Source: Clostridia bacterium (GTDB lineage: Bacteria > Bacillota_A > Clostridia > Oscillospirales > CAG-272). From it: DNA of 64,000 bases. Position numbers and translations under genes: made by a program. Positions 24,217 to 32,028 of this stretch are shown here, piece after piece. The DNA lies in NCBI GenBank assembly GCA_017501345.1, contig JAFVXC010000030.1, positions 1-64,000 of the forward strand. Direction: 5' to 3'. Position 1 is the stretch's first letter. Each line of letters starts with the position of its first letter. Below the pieces are notes generated by a model. That model saw nothing but the letters and a program-made list of their open reading frames with translations. It did not search any database and was not told the origin of the DNA.

Positions 24217-25155
24217 ATGAGCGAAGAAAAGAAAGAACCCAAAAAAGAGAAAAGTGTTGATTTAACAAGCATTATCAGCACAGCAATTCAAGTGCCTGGA
24301 GTTAAGGTAACGCGCGAAGCATTTTTAAGAGAACAATTTAAGGATTTGTCAAAAGAAAAAATTGATCTTATCATCGAAGTAGGACCCGTTGAAGCAGGCT
24401 GTACAAGGGAAGAACTTAAGAAAAAGGCAAGTAGAATCATTAAAGAAAGAACCGCTTTTTCTACAAGTGCCTCTTTTGTAGCTGGAATTCCAGGTGGATG
24501 GGCAATGGCAGCTACGATTCCTGCTGACATAATACAATTTTATGGTGTAGCATTGCGCATGGCACAGGAGTTGGTGTACTTATATGGTGAAGCTGATATA
24601 TGGTGCGAAGGGACACCCGATTCAGATAAAGTGACAAATCAATTGATATTATACTGTGGTGTTATGTTAGGCGCATCAGGAGCGGCACAAACAGTGAGAG
24701 TTATGTCTTCAGCGTTGGCCAAACAAGCATTAAAGAAACTTCCTCAAAAAGCACTTACCAAAACATTCTATTATCCAGTCATAAAGGCGATTCTGAAATT
24801 CTTTGGAGTTTCTGTTACAAAGAGCACATTTGCTAAAGGGGTGTCAAAAGTTATCCCTGTTGTTGGCGGTGTTGTTTCTGGAGGTATAACTTTAGCTTCG
24901 ATGCTTCCTATGGGAAATAGACTTGCCAAAACATTAGATAAAGCACATTTTGATTATACGATGGCAGATTTTGAAGCTGATTTTGAGGATATATCAGAAG
25001 TTTGTAACCAAGAAACAGAAAGTGAATCTTCGGGGGATGTTTCTCGGGAAGAAATTTTAGCAAGTATACAGAAAGCTAAGCAAATGCTTGATGATGGCAT
25101 TATTACTGATGAAGAATTTTCGGAAATTAAAGCAAAGCTTATATCTCAAATATAA
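24217..25155 (+). CDS. EcsC-like membrane protein with SHOCT tail
   Basis: A 312-residue protein. A charged, lysine-rich N-terminus is followed by an EcsC-like core with FVAGIPGGWAMAATIPADI and a series of amphipathic or membrane helices (VIPVVGGVVSGGITLASMLP). The last 35 residues, EEILASIQKAKQMLDDGIIT and DEEFSEIKAKL, form a SHOCT domain, a short oligomerisation motif often at C-termini. Function is not known; EcsC-like proteins are linked to membrane or stress functions. SD GGAGG sits 8 bases before the ATG at 24217. AT-rich. Confidence 0.65.
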   Translation: MSEEKKEPKKEKSVDLTSIISTAIQVPGVKVTREAFLREQFKDLSKEKIDLIIEVGPVEAGCTREELKKKASRIIKERTAFSTSASFVAGIPGGWAMAATIPADIIQFYGVALRMAQELVYLYGEADIWCEGTPDSDKVTNQLILYCGVMLGASGAAQTVRVMSSALAKQALKKLPQKALTKTFYYPVIKAILKFFGVSVTKSTFAKGVSKVIPVVGGVVSGGITLASMLPMGNRLAKTLDKAHFDYTMADFEADFEDISEVCNQETESESSGDVSREEILASIQKAKQMLDDGIITDEEFSEIKAKLISQI

Positions 25156-25160
25156 TACCG

Positions 25161-25190
25161 AAATTACCCTGCAGTAAACAAAGAAAAAGC
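25161..25190 (+). repeat. Module-boundary repeat copy 4
   Basis: Reads AAATTACCCTGCAGTAAACA followed by AAGAAAAAGC. The 5' part differs from the other copies, but GCAGTAAACAAAGAAAA is identical to copy 2. It is followed 17 bases later by a strong hairpin. Confidence 0.6.
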
Positions 25191-25206
25191 CAACCGAAAA
25201 ACTTAA

Positions 25207-25236
25207 ACGGCGGTTCTCAAAGCAGAGAACCGCCGT
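25207..25236. terminator. Hairpin at right end of cargo
   Basis: ACGGCGGTTCTC (25207-25218) pairs perfectly with GAGAACCGCCGT (25225-25236) around a 6-base loop, followed by CATTTTGC. It is a likely terminator for the EcsC-like gene. Confidence 0.7.
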
Positions 25237-25301
25237 CATTTTGCATAAAATTAAAATCGAAAAGTGCCGAAAAGCCTTATGGCATATAGCTTTTTCGTGA
25301 C

Positions 25302-25323
25302 AAATGTGGTCAAACATGTGGTC
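25302..25323 (+). repeat. Direct repeats likely to be integrase arm sites
   Basis: AAATGTGGTC (25302-25311) and ACATGTGGTC (25314-25323) are spaced 12 bases apart, 140 bases from the tRNA gene. Short direct repeats like these near a tRNA are typical arm-binding sites at the end of an integrated element. This is inference. Confidence 0.4.
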
Positions 25324-25433
25324 GTAGCCGATTTTGAGCCGATTTTTGGCAAAAAAATAGCGGACGATTTCGAGGCGGTGTAAACCGCTGTAAACAGCAA
25401 AAAAGCCCGAAAAAGCCCGTAAAATAAAGAAAA

Positions 25434-25460
25434 TTCGGAGGTTCGTTATGAACCTCCGAA
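25434..25460 (-). terminator. Terminator of tRNA-Pro
   Basis: TTCGGAGGTTC and GAACCTCCGAA form a perfect 11-bp stem with a 5-base loop, 1 base beyond the CCA end of the tRNA. On the minus strand it is followed by TTTTCTTTATTTT. Confidence 0.8.
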
Positions 25461-25461
25461 C

Positions 25462-25537
25462 TGGTCTGAGTGACAAGACTTGAACTTGCGGCCTCTACCA
25501 CCCCAAGGTAGCGCGCTACCAGCTGCGCCACACCCAG
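25462..25537 (-). tRNA. tRNA-Pro (anticodon GGG)
   Basis: A 76-base cloverleaf on the minus strand. The acceptor stem CTGGGTG pairs with CACTCAG (one G-T pair) and the CCA end is encoded. The D arm is GCGCAGCTGGTAGCGC. The anticodon stem CTACC/GGTAG encloses the loop TTGGGGT, giving anticodon GGG. The T arm contains GTTCAAGTC. Its 3' end faces the mobile-element side (left), the usual target of tyrosine recombinases. A terminator follows directly. Confidence 0.95.
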
Positions 25538-25734
25538 ATGTACGGGTCATCCCCGAACAGTACAGTATTATAGCACACATTCGAGGTAAAGTCAAGGGGT
25601 TTTGAAAAATATTTTTGGTTTTTGAAAAATATTTTTTGCCGTTGCGCTTTTGACTTTTGAGGTTCTTGTGGCTTGGGAGAGGGATGAGGGGGGTATAAAA
25701 TGCTCCTTTCAATGAGCAATTGACTGGGTGGGTC

Positions 25735-26063
25735 GAAAACCGTGATCGCGCATTGTCCAACTCGATATGTACTCTTGTAAAATGTCGTGACTTATATCCT
25801 GTAGGCTCTCGATATTCATCAATATTCGTAACGGTTCCAACTATCGATATTGTATTTTTGTCTGAATACAGTTCGGTTGCCGAAACAAGATTCAAAAGCA
25901 CAATGTATATAGGGATGGAAAACAATACGATTGCTACATAAATAATAATTGCTGTTCTCCTCTTTTTTCTTTGCTTTTTCTGCTTTGCTTTTTTATTGGT
26001 CTTCTGCGGGTTCGCTTTTCTCGTATAGATCTTTACGCTCTTTTCATCATATAGTTGTAACCT
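25735..26063 (-). pseudogene. Relic of a membrane protein gene
   Basis: One minus-strand frame reads like real protein: a lysine-rich stretch (NKKAKQKKQRKKRR), a membrane helix (TAIIIYVAIVLFSIPIYIVL) and a soluble part (ISIVGTVTNIDEYREPTGYK, TRVHIELDNARSRF). It has no ATG, GTG or TTG before the helix and runs into unrelated sequence on the 3' side near the tRNA, so it looks truncated at both ends. The family is not recognised. The rest of 25538-26150 shows nothing else. Confidence 0.4.
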
Positions 26064-26151
26064 TCAATAGAACCCGACGTCGAGCTCGAAATAGTAGCTT
26101 CTGTAGCGGAACGGGTTATATTGCGCCGCCGTGGAGACGTGAACGAATCGT

Positions 26152-26340
26152 TCAGACAAACACCCATTCGACGAGCGCCATATATGTCAGCGTTCCCGAG
26201 AGGATGCTCACGAGAGTATTGCGCTTCCACAGATGAAGGAGGACAACGACGGCAGATGCGATGATTTCGGGAAGTCCGAAGGGATAGCCGGTGACCGATA
26301 CGTCCTTCAGACAGTAAACGCAGAGCATTCCCATTATGGC
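26152..26340 (-). pseudogene. Duplicated 3' fragment of azlD
   Basis: The 63 codons ending at the TGA here encode GMLCVYCLKDVSVTGYPFG and onward to the terminal EWVFV. They match the last two thirds of azlD at 28676 almost residue for residue, and the DNA is about 85 to 90 percent identical by eye over some 190 bases. The 5' part of the gene is missing. The fragment ends where the promoter of the glycosidase gene begins. Confidence 0.75.
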
Positions 26341-26404
26341 GAAAAATGCCAAAATTGCAATACAAAATGCACTTTTCGCTATTTATTTTTGCTTTCGGCA
26401 GAGT

Positions 26405-26410
26405 TATAAT
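26405..26410 (+). promoter_or_regulatory. Promoter -10 of GH42-like gene
   Basis: TATAAT, with only a weak -35 (TTTATT) 17 bases upstream. It lies about 95 bases before the start codon at 26505. Confidence 0.45.
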
Positions 26411-26504
26411 AAAACCATCCACTTGTAAAGGATTAGAGCGGCGCGACAGGGCTGCGAGATTTAAGCGGAGCGGTTGCTTTCGATCACAGGAAGGGGTGTT
26501 TGGT

Positions 26505-28577
26505 ATGGACAAATTACAAGCATTAAAGATCTTACGCGATAATACTGTTTTTTGGTCAAGGCTGGGATTTTGCTACGATCCTCCTATTTTGGATGACAAT
26601 GGAGAGCCCTTGGTGTTCAACAAGAATTTCAAGGGTCAGCTTCGTTTTCACGACGCGTTTTCGGATGTGGGCGTCAAGATACACACCTGCATCCTGCACG
26701 GCGGCTGGGTTGGTGTGGACCAATATGATTATTCGTTGTGCGACAAGGTTCTGGAGACGATCTTTTCCTCCGGGAAGACCGAATATTTCATTCCGCGTAT
26801 CAAGCTGAACGTTCCTGTTGAGTGGTGCCGTGAAAATCCTACCGAGGTATTTGTTTATGAAAAAGGTCCTCGTGATGCAGAGGAGATCCGTGCGCTGGTC
26901 GGAACTCCGAGGCATGATTGGTTTGGAGGTGAAAGGAAGGCGGGTTATCGCACGCACGGACAGGGAGAAAATGCTTTTTTTGATACACGCCCTAACGTCG
27001 GGGGTCTGATCTCGATGCAGAGCTTCTCGTCAAAGAAATGGCTTGAAGACGCCGGGGAGGCTTTGCGTCGGTTGGTACAGCATTTGGAAAATTCCCCCTG
27101 GGGTGAACGCATTCTCGGATATCATATTGGATTTGGCGGTGCTGCAGAATCTATGCTATGGGGGCGAAGCGCCGGCAAATTCGGAGATTACGGTGTTACG
27201 AACCAGAGGCGCTTTTATGAATGGGGAATACAAAAGTACGGCTCGAAGGAAGCCATGGTAGAGGCGTGGGGGGAACGGTGCCTCGAAGAAGTCGTCCCGC
27301 CTTCCGAGCTGCGTGAAAAATCTCATATAGCCAGTGATGATTTTTATAAGGATGAGATCGCGGATCGGTGGAGCATTGATTACGACCTGTATATGAGTGA
27401 GATCACTACGGATGCGCTGATTCATTTCGGAAGTGTAGTAAAGCAGGTTACTGAGGATAAGCCCGTAGGCTCTTTTTACGGTTACATTCTGCACATGGCG
27501 CGATGCGCTTACTCCGGACACTTAGGATGGAAGCGTTTGCTTGAAAGTGATAAGCTCGATTTCTTTGCAGCTCCCAAATCCTATAGGAGATGTAAGCCGG
27601 GTGAGCCCGGTGGTGTGATGGCACCTACCGTGTCGATCAACCGAACGAAGCTGTGGGTGGACGAGTGTGACAATCGTACACACCTCGTTTATAGCGAAAA
27701 CTTAGGCAACGCATCCTGCCCGGAGGAAACCTATACCGTTATGCTGCGGGAGCTTTGCAAAAATTTAACGCAAAACTCCGGAATGTGGTATATGGATCTG
27801 GGCGGAGGCTGGTATGATGATCCGGGCATTATGGCGCATGTGTCTGCTTTGGTAAAGGCATCGGGCGAACTGCGAAGGAAGCAACACCGTAGCGTTGCAC
27901 AGGTCACGGTCATCGTTGACGAGTATAGCATTCTGTGTACGCATCCATCCGTCGTGCGGCATACGGAAAATCTTCTGCGCGATCTTTGCTTGACGGGAAC
28001 GCCTGTCGAGGTTATCTTCTCGCATGACGTCGGAAAGATCGATCTGTCAAGGACTCGCCTTGCGGTGCTCCTGACGCCGAGATACCTCGACGACTCGTTT
28101 ATCACGGAGCTGCGCCGTGAGCTGTCTCCGGATGCACGTCTCCTGTACTGCGGAAAGACGAAGGCTTCAAACGGTGTGACGCTGATTGACGTTCCGGAAA
28201 GAGCTTACCCGACGTACGTTATCCGGCAGGCGGACGGATGCACGCCCATCGGAGAACGGGAAGACGGTGTGATCGCCGTACGGAACGAGCAGGGAGATTA
28301 TATCGTAGGAGATCTGAATGCGGGTGTAGGCTTACTGCGCAGAATCGTTGAGGGCGCAGGGGTACATTGTTATGCGCCGGAGGAATGTACGGTGTATGCC
28401 GATAACCGTATCGTATCGTTCTTCCCACGTTTGGATATGAGCTTTATCCCCTCACTGCCGAAGCCGCAGAGAATGACTGACCTCCTTTCGGGAAAAGAAT
28501 ATTCATCAGACGAGCCGTTATTTATAGCAGCTAAACGAGGCATGGCTTTTGGTTATAACGATCCGTCTCTTGACTGA
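26505..28577 (+). CDS. GH42-like glycosidase (clan GH-A)
   Basis: A 690-residue protein, apparently cytoplasmic (no signal peptide). The TIM-barrel part has a candidate acid/base Glu215 in GFGGAAESMLWG and a candidate nucleophile Glu387 in TKLWVDECDNRTH, at the spacing expected of clan GH-A beta-galactosidases. After residue 460 a Rossmann-like domain (QVTVIVDEYSILCTHPSVVR) resembles the trimerization domain of GH42. The ATG at 26505 follows SD GAAGGGG. It lies between the duplicated azlD fragment and azlD itself, so it may have inserted there. The exact substrate (beta-galactoside or other) is not known. Confidence 0.6.
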   Translation: MDKLQALKILRDNTVFWSRLGFCYDPPILDDNGEPLVFNKNFKGQLRFHDAFSDVGVKIHTCILHGGWVGVDQYDYSLCDKVLETIFSSGKTEYFIPRIKLNVPVEWCRENPTEVFVYEKGPRDAEEIRALVGTPRHDWFGGERKAGYRTHGQGENAFFDTRPNVGGLISMQSFSSKKWLEDAGEALRRLVQHLENSPWGERILGYHIGFGGAAESMLWGRSAGKFGDYGVTNQRRFYEWGIQKYGSKEAMVEAWGERCLEEVVPPSELREKSHIASDDFYKDEIADRWSIDYDLYMSEITTDALIHFGSVVKQVTEDKPVGSFYGYILHMARCAYSGHLGWKRLLESDKLDFFAAPKSYRRCKPGEPGGVMAPTVSINRTKLWVDECDNRTHLVYSENLGNASCPEETYTVMLRELCKNLTQNSGMWYMDLGGGWYDDPGIMAHVSALVKASGELRRKQHRSVAQVTVIVDEYSILCTHPSVVRHTENLLRDLCLTGTPVEVIFSHDVGKIDLSRTRLAVLLTPRYLDDSFITELRRELSPDARLLYCGKTKASNGVTLIDVPERAYPTYVIRQADGCTPIGEREDGVIAVRNEQGDYIVGDLNAGVGLLRRIVEGAGVHCYAPEECTVYADNRIVSFFPRLDMSFIPSLPKPQRMTDLLSGKEYSSDEPLFIAAKRGMAFGYNDPSLD

Positions 28578-28617
28578 TCATTTCAGTTGTTGTATGCTGT
28601 AAATAATTCGAGGAGCT

Positions 28618-28658
28618 GAGTCCCAAATGCGTTTTGCATTTGACTCAACCCCTTTTTT
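28618..28658 (+). terminator. Terminator and repeat after GH42-like gene
   Basis: GAGTCCCAAATGC pairs with GCATTTGACTC around TTTT (one mismatch), followed by AACCCCTTTTTT. Its core CAAATGC-GCATTTGACT is shared with the palindrome at 56571-56593. Confidence 0.8.
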
Positions 28659-28675
28659 GATATTTCAGTAGCCAC

Positions 28676-29005
28676 TCAGACAAACACCCAGCCGATGAGC
28701 GCCATATACGTCAGCGTTCCCGAGAGGATGCTCACGAGTGTATTGCGCTTCCACAGATGAAGGAGGACAACGACGGCAGAGGCGATGAGCTCGGGAAGGC
28801 CGAAGGGATAGCTCAGGATCGATACATCCTTCAGGCAGTACACGCAAAGCATTCCCATCACGGCGAAGGGAAGAACCCTTCCGAGATAGTCGATGAGGGT
28901 GGGTGTTTTTTGCTTTCCCCGGAAAACGAGAAAGGGGAGGGCGCGCAAAAGGAGGGTGACTGCGGCAACGACTGCGATCAGGAGAATTTCGTGTGTTTAA
29001 TTCAT
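28676..29005 (-). pseudogene. azlD: AzlD-like branched-chain amino acid export subunit, ochre at codon 3
   Basis: The frame encodes a small AzlD membrane protein of about 109 residues: THEILLIAVVAAVTLLLRAL for the first helix, then YLGRVLPFAVMGMLCVYC and two or three more helices. The expected start is the ATG at 29003-29005, which has SD GGAGG 7 bases upstream and overlaps the azlC stop as ATGA. Its third codon, however, is TAA (28997-28999). The next plausible start, TTG at 28946-28948, removes the first helix. The gene is therefore probably disrupted by a point mutation, unless a rare ATT start is used. AzlD works with AzlC to export branched-chain amino acids or analogues. Confidence 0.7.
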
Positions 29006-29703
29006 TTCGGATCCTCCCGGCGGTCGATCCGCTCGATCAGACGTTTGCCGAGCGAAAGGAAAAGCGTGATCGCGATCATTGCGGGGATCAGGAAGTGCTC
29101 TTTGCCGAAGATGACGAGCGAAAGCACTGTACACAAGACGCCGACGATGGCGGGGATGTGATTCTTCGTGCTTTTCCACTGCTCAACGAAGACAGTGAGA
29201 AAGAGCGCTGTCATAGCGAACTCAACGCCCTTGAAGTCGATCGGGATGAGCGCGCCTGCGAGTGCGCCGAGCAGGCTTCCCAGAACCCAATAGGATTGAT
29301 TGAAGAGTGACACGAAAAAGGAGTAGAGGTGAAAATTCACTCCATCGGGCGCCTTGCCCGAGCAGACGAGTGAATAGGTCTCGTCGGTCAGCCCGAAGAT
29401 CAGGTAGGGCTTGAATTTTTTCGCGCCCTTATACGGCTCGATCATCGTGATGCCGTAGAAGAGATGGCGTGCGTTGACCATAAGGGTGGTCAGGGCGGCG
29501 GTGATCAGGGATGCGCCCGACGTGAGCAGGCTGACCGTGACATACTGCATCGATCCCGCGTAGATGAACGTGCTCATCGCGAGAGTCCACCAAGCGCCGT
29601 AGCCGTTTTGCTCGGACAGAATGCCGAAGCCGAAGCCGAGGACGATATAGCCTGCGAGGACGGGGAGGGATCTGACAAGGGCGAGCTTTAAGGCGTTCTT
29701 CAC
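29002..29703 (-). CDS. azlC: AzlC-family branched-chain amino acid permease subunit
   Basis: A 233-residue membrane protein with six or so helices. ALVRSLPVLAGYIVLGFGFG, AMSTFIYAGSMQYVTVSLL and LTTLMVNARHLFYGITM are family marks of AzlC, the large subunit of the AzlCD exporter of branched-chain amino acids and toxic analogues. The start is a GTG at 29701-29703, overlapping the phosphatase stop (GTGA) and preceded by AAAGGA; the reading frame is open upstream in phosphatase sequence. It belongs to a minus-strand operon with azlD. Confidence 0.85.
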   Translation of the reverse strand: MKNALKLALVRSLPVLAGYIVLGFGFGILSEQNGYGAWWTLAMSTFIYAGSMQYVTVSLLTSGASLITAALTTLMVNARHLFYGITMIEPYKGAKKFKPYLIFGLTDETYSLVCSGKAPDGVNFHLYSFFVSLFNQSYWVLGSLLGALAGALIPIDFKGVEFAMTALFLTVFVEQWKSTKNHIPAIVGVLCTVLSLVIFGKEHFLIPAMIAITLFLSLGKRLIERIDRREDPK

Positions 29704-30179
29704 GGATCGACGTCCTTTCCCGTGAGGGTCTTGAACAGTCCTGCGCAGCCTGCGTAAATGTCGGCGTATGCGACGTCGAATCTCCGAGAATACCACGGGT
29801 CACAGACGTCGCCGCCGCGCCCTGTATAGTCCATCAGTTTGCGGATCTTCCGATCGGGATCACCCGCGAGAATGCGGTGCATATTGCGGATATTCGCGCT
29901 ATCCATACCGACAAAAAGATCGTATTTTTCGTAATCGTCCGCGCAGAGCCGAACGGCGGTCTTGCCGCCGCAGGAGATCCCGTGACGCGCAAGCTCCTCC
30001 TTGGCGGGCGGGTAGACGGGGTTACCGATCCCTCTCCAAATCTCCTCATCGCTCGTTGCGGATGAGCGGATGACGAAGTCGTGAGACAGTCCTTTATCGG
30101 CAACCATTTTTTTGAAGATGAATTCCGCCATCGGGCTACGGCAGATGTTGCCGTGGCAGACAAACATAATTCGGGTCAT
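29700..30179 (-). CDS. Low-molecular-weight protein tyrosine phosphatase
   Basis: A 159-residue enzyme. The phosphate-binding loop lies at the N-terminus, MFVCHGNICRSPMAEF (CX5R), and the general-acid loop is DVCDPWYSRRF, both diagnostic of LMW phosphotyrosine phosphatases. These dephosphorylate tyrosine or arginine on proteins. The ATG at 30179 begins the canonical sequence; open frame upstream is not family-like. It overlaps azlC by GTGA, so the two are coupled. Confidence 0.9.
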   Translation of the reverse strand: MTRIMFVCHGNICRSPMAEFIFKKMVADKGLSHDFVIRSSATSDEEIWRGIGNPVYPPAKEELARHGISCGGKTAVRLCADDYEKYDLFVGMDSANIRNMHRILAGDPDRKIRKLMDYTGRGGDVCDPWYSRRFDVAYADIYAGCAGLFKTLTGKDVDP

Positions 30180-30207
30180 TCGGGGATCTCCTTCGGGTAC
30201 GGTATGA

Positions 30208-30738
30208 TTACGGGATCTCGTGTACGAGCTCTGAAAGCTCCTTGCGCTTCTTTTCGCGGAGCTTGTCGCCGTCTTTGGGATAACCGAGTGCGATGACGAG
30301 GCGGACGGGCGCGTCGAGCGAGCAGATCTCACGGATCCGCTTGTCGTCGAGCCAGCCGAGGATGCAGGTGCCGAGCCCCTGTGCGGTCGCCTCTGCGGTG
30401 ATATATGCCGAGAGAATACCGATGTCGATCGAGCGGTAGTCGATGCTTTTCAGCTTTGCGCCGAGTGCGGCGGTTTTGACGTAGGGCTGCTCCGATAGAA
30501 CGAGGAAGATCGGGACGTCCGATGCGAACTTGTTCATTCCCATCCCTTGGACAGCCTTTGCAACCTCGCGTGCGGCACTTCCCGAGCAGACCGTGATATG
30601 ATAGGGCTGACCGTTACAGGCAGAGGGGGCGAGACGTGCTGACGCGAGGATCGCGTCCAGCTTTTCTCGCTCGACGGCTTTTTCGAGGTCGTAGCTACGG
30701 CAGGATTGACGGCTTTCTGCAATTTCTGTAAAATTCAT
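30208..30738 (-). CDS. Nitroreductase-family flavoprotein
   Basis: A 176-residue NAD(P)H-dependent FMN oxidoreductase. NFTEIAESRQSCRSY is the FMN-phosphate-binding opening. APSACNGQPYHITVCSG follows, then IGILSAYITAEATAQGLGT and the closing VRLVIALGYPKD. Such enzymes reduce nitro, quinone or flavin substrates. SD AAGGA precedes the ATG at 30738. It lies 28 bases before the phosphatase in the same minus-strand cluster. Confidence 0.85.
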   Translation of the reverse strand: MNFTEIAESRQSCRSYDLEKAVEREKLDAILASARLAPSACNGQPYHITVCSGSAAREVAKAVQGMGMNKFASDVPIFLVLSEQPYVKTAALGAKLKSIDYRSIDIGILSAYITAEATAQGLGTCILGWLDDKRIREICSLDAPVRLVIALGYPKDGDKLREKKRKELSELVHEIP

Positions 30739-30764
30739 AAGGATTCCTTTCGTGCGTGGTTGTG

Positions 30765-31214
30765 TTAACACAGGCTCTTTTTCATTTGTGTGTGCGGACA
30801 GTCCTGCTCGTATTCGATCTCTCCGTAGGCGGTATAACCGCATTTCTCGTAAAAGCCCTGTGCGGCACATTGCGCGTGCAGAACGAGGCGGTCTCCGTTG
30901 ACCTTTCGCACGTATTCCTCGGCGGCAGAAAGAAGAGAAGCACCGAGTCCCTGTCCGCGGTATTCCTTTCGTACCGCGAATCTGCCGAGCGTATAAGAGC
31001 CCTTTTTCTCAGACGGGAAAATGCGGCAGGTCGCAACGGCACGGTCTCCGTCAAAGACAAGGAAGTGCGTGGAAACGTCGTCGGTCGCATCAAACTCCTC
31101 GATGAAGCCCTGCTCCTCGACGAATACCTCGATGCGGATCTCCCGCGCCGCGTCGGGGAGGGCCGAGTAATGATCGATTTTATATTTTTTTGCGGTGTTG
31201 TTTTCCGGCTTCAT
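30765..31214 (-). CDS. ElaA-like GNAT N-acetyltransferase
   Basis: A 149-residue acetyltransferase. REIRIEVFVEEQGF and DVSTHFLVFD match the ElaA-like branch of GNAT. The acetyl-CoA loop is VRKEYRGQGLGASLLSAAEE, and the closing strand is AQGFYEKCGYTAYGE. The substrate is unknown. The gene precedes the nitroreductase on the minus strand with a 26-base gap and probably starts this operon, since the xpt gene upstream has its own promoter. Confidence 0.85.
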   Translation of the reverse strand: MKPENNTAKKYKIDHYSALPDAAREIRIEVFVEEQGFIEEFDATDDVSTHFLVFDGDRAVATCRIFPSEKKGSYTLGRFAVRKEYRGQGLGASLLSAAEEYVRKVNGDRLVLHAQCAAQGFYEKCGYTAYGEIEYEQDCPHTQMKKSLC

Positions 31215-31239
31215 ATAATGCTACGCTTCAGAAATGAGA

Positions 31240-31824
31240 TCAATCCTGCGCGCGGAAGGTGACCGTTCCGTTTGCCGCGTCCATTGCATCAACGATCGCG
31301 AGGGATTCGAGGTGGTAGCCGAGATTGCGGATGACGCGTCCGCCGATCTGAAAGCCCTTTTCAACGGCGATTCCGATGCCCTCGACAACGGCGCCTGCGC
31401 TTTCGGTGATCGAGATCAGCCCCTGCAGTGCGCAGCCGTTCGCAAGGAAGTCGTCGATGATGAGTATGTGGTCGTCGTTCGAAAGAAATTTCTTCGATAC
31501 GATGACCTGATTCTTGCATTTATGTGTGAAGGATTCGACCTCTGCCGTATACATATCGCCGTCGAGATTTACGCTTTTTGATTTTTTCGCAAACAGCACG
31601 GGCACGCCGAAGCAGCGTGCGACCGAGCAGGCGATCGCAATGCCCGATGCCTCAATGGTTAAGACCTTTGTGACCTTATGGTCTGCAAAGCGTCTGTGAA
31701 ATTCCTCGCCCATTTGGTCGAGGAGTGCAACGTCCATCTGATGGTTCAAGAAGCTGTCGACCTTCAGGACGTTTCCTTCCTTTACGATGCCGTCACGAAT
31801 GATACGCTCTTCCAAAAAATTCAT
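31240..31824 (-). CDS. xpt: Xanthine phosphoribosyltransferase
   Basis: A 194-residue purine-salvage enzyme that makes XMP from xanthine and [24 protein letters not shown] and [11 protein letters not shown] match Xpt of Bacillus. The PRPP loop is [14 protein letters not shown]. The ATG at 31824 follows SD GGAGGAAA. The leader from the promoter (31865-31893) is short and has no purine riboswitch. The length equals that of the family. Confidence 0.92.
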   Translation of the reverse strand: MNFLEERIIRDGIVKEGNVLKVDSFLNHQMDVALLDQMGEEFHRRFADHKVTKVLTIEASGIAIACSVARCFGVPVLFAKKSKSVNLDGDMYTAEVESFTHKCKNQVIVSKKFLSNDDHILIIDDFLANGCALQGLISITESAGAVVEGIGIAVEKGFQIGGRVIRNLGYHLESLAIVDAMDAANGTVTFRAQD

Positions 31825-31864
31825 ACGGGTTTCCTCCACGCTGGTAAAGTATAGATATAGATTT

Positions 31865-31893
31865 ATTATACAACCTTTGTCGCGAATTGTCAA
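31865..31893 (-). promoter_or_regulatory. Promoter of xpt
   Basis: On the minus strand, TTGACA (31893-31888) and TATAAT (31870-31865) are 17 bases apart, about 40 bases before the start codon. Confidence 0.85.
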
Positions 31894-31966
31894 TTCTTAT
31901 CGAGAAAAAAGAGGATGCCGCGAAACGGAGAGGGCGTTCTTTCGGAATTATTATGCCGCTTGGGAC

Positions 31967-31995
31967 TTGCATTCGGAGCTTTTGTGTGCTATAAT
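31967..31995 (+). promoter_or_regulatory. Promoter of aldose-epimerase-like gene
   Basis: TTGCAT and TATAAT with a 17-base spacer, including TGTGC before the -10 (extended type). Confidence 0.75.
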
Positions 31996-32028
31996 GGAGA
32001 AAATCAGTGCTTTCTTTTGGAGGTATCT

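Noticed and set aside
25446..25925. A 159-codon minus-strand frame running across the tRNA-Pro gene
   Set aside because: Its second half translates the tRNA and AT-rich non-coding DNA. Only the first part looks like protein and is reported as a relic.
31825..31893. Purine riboswitch before xpt
   Set aside because: The promoter lies about 40 bases before the start codon. There is no room for a riboswitch aptamer and expression platform.
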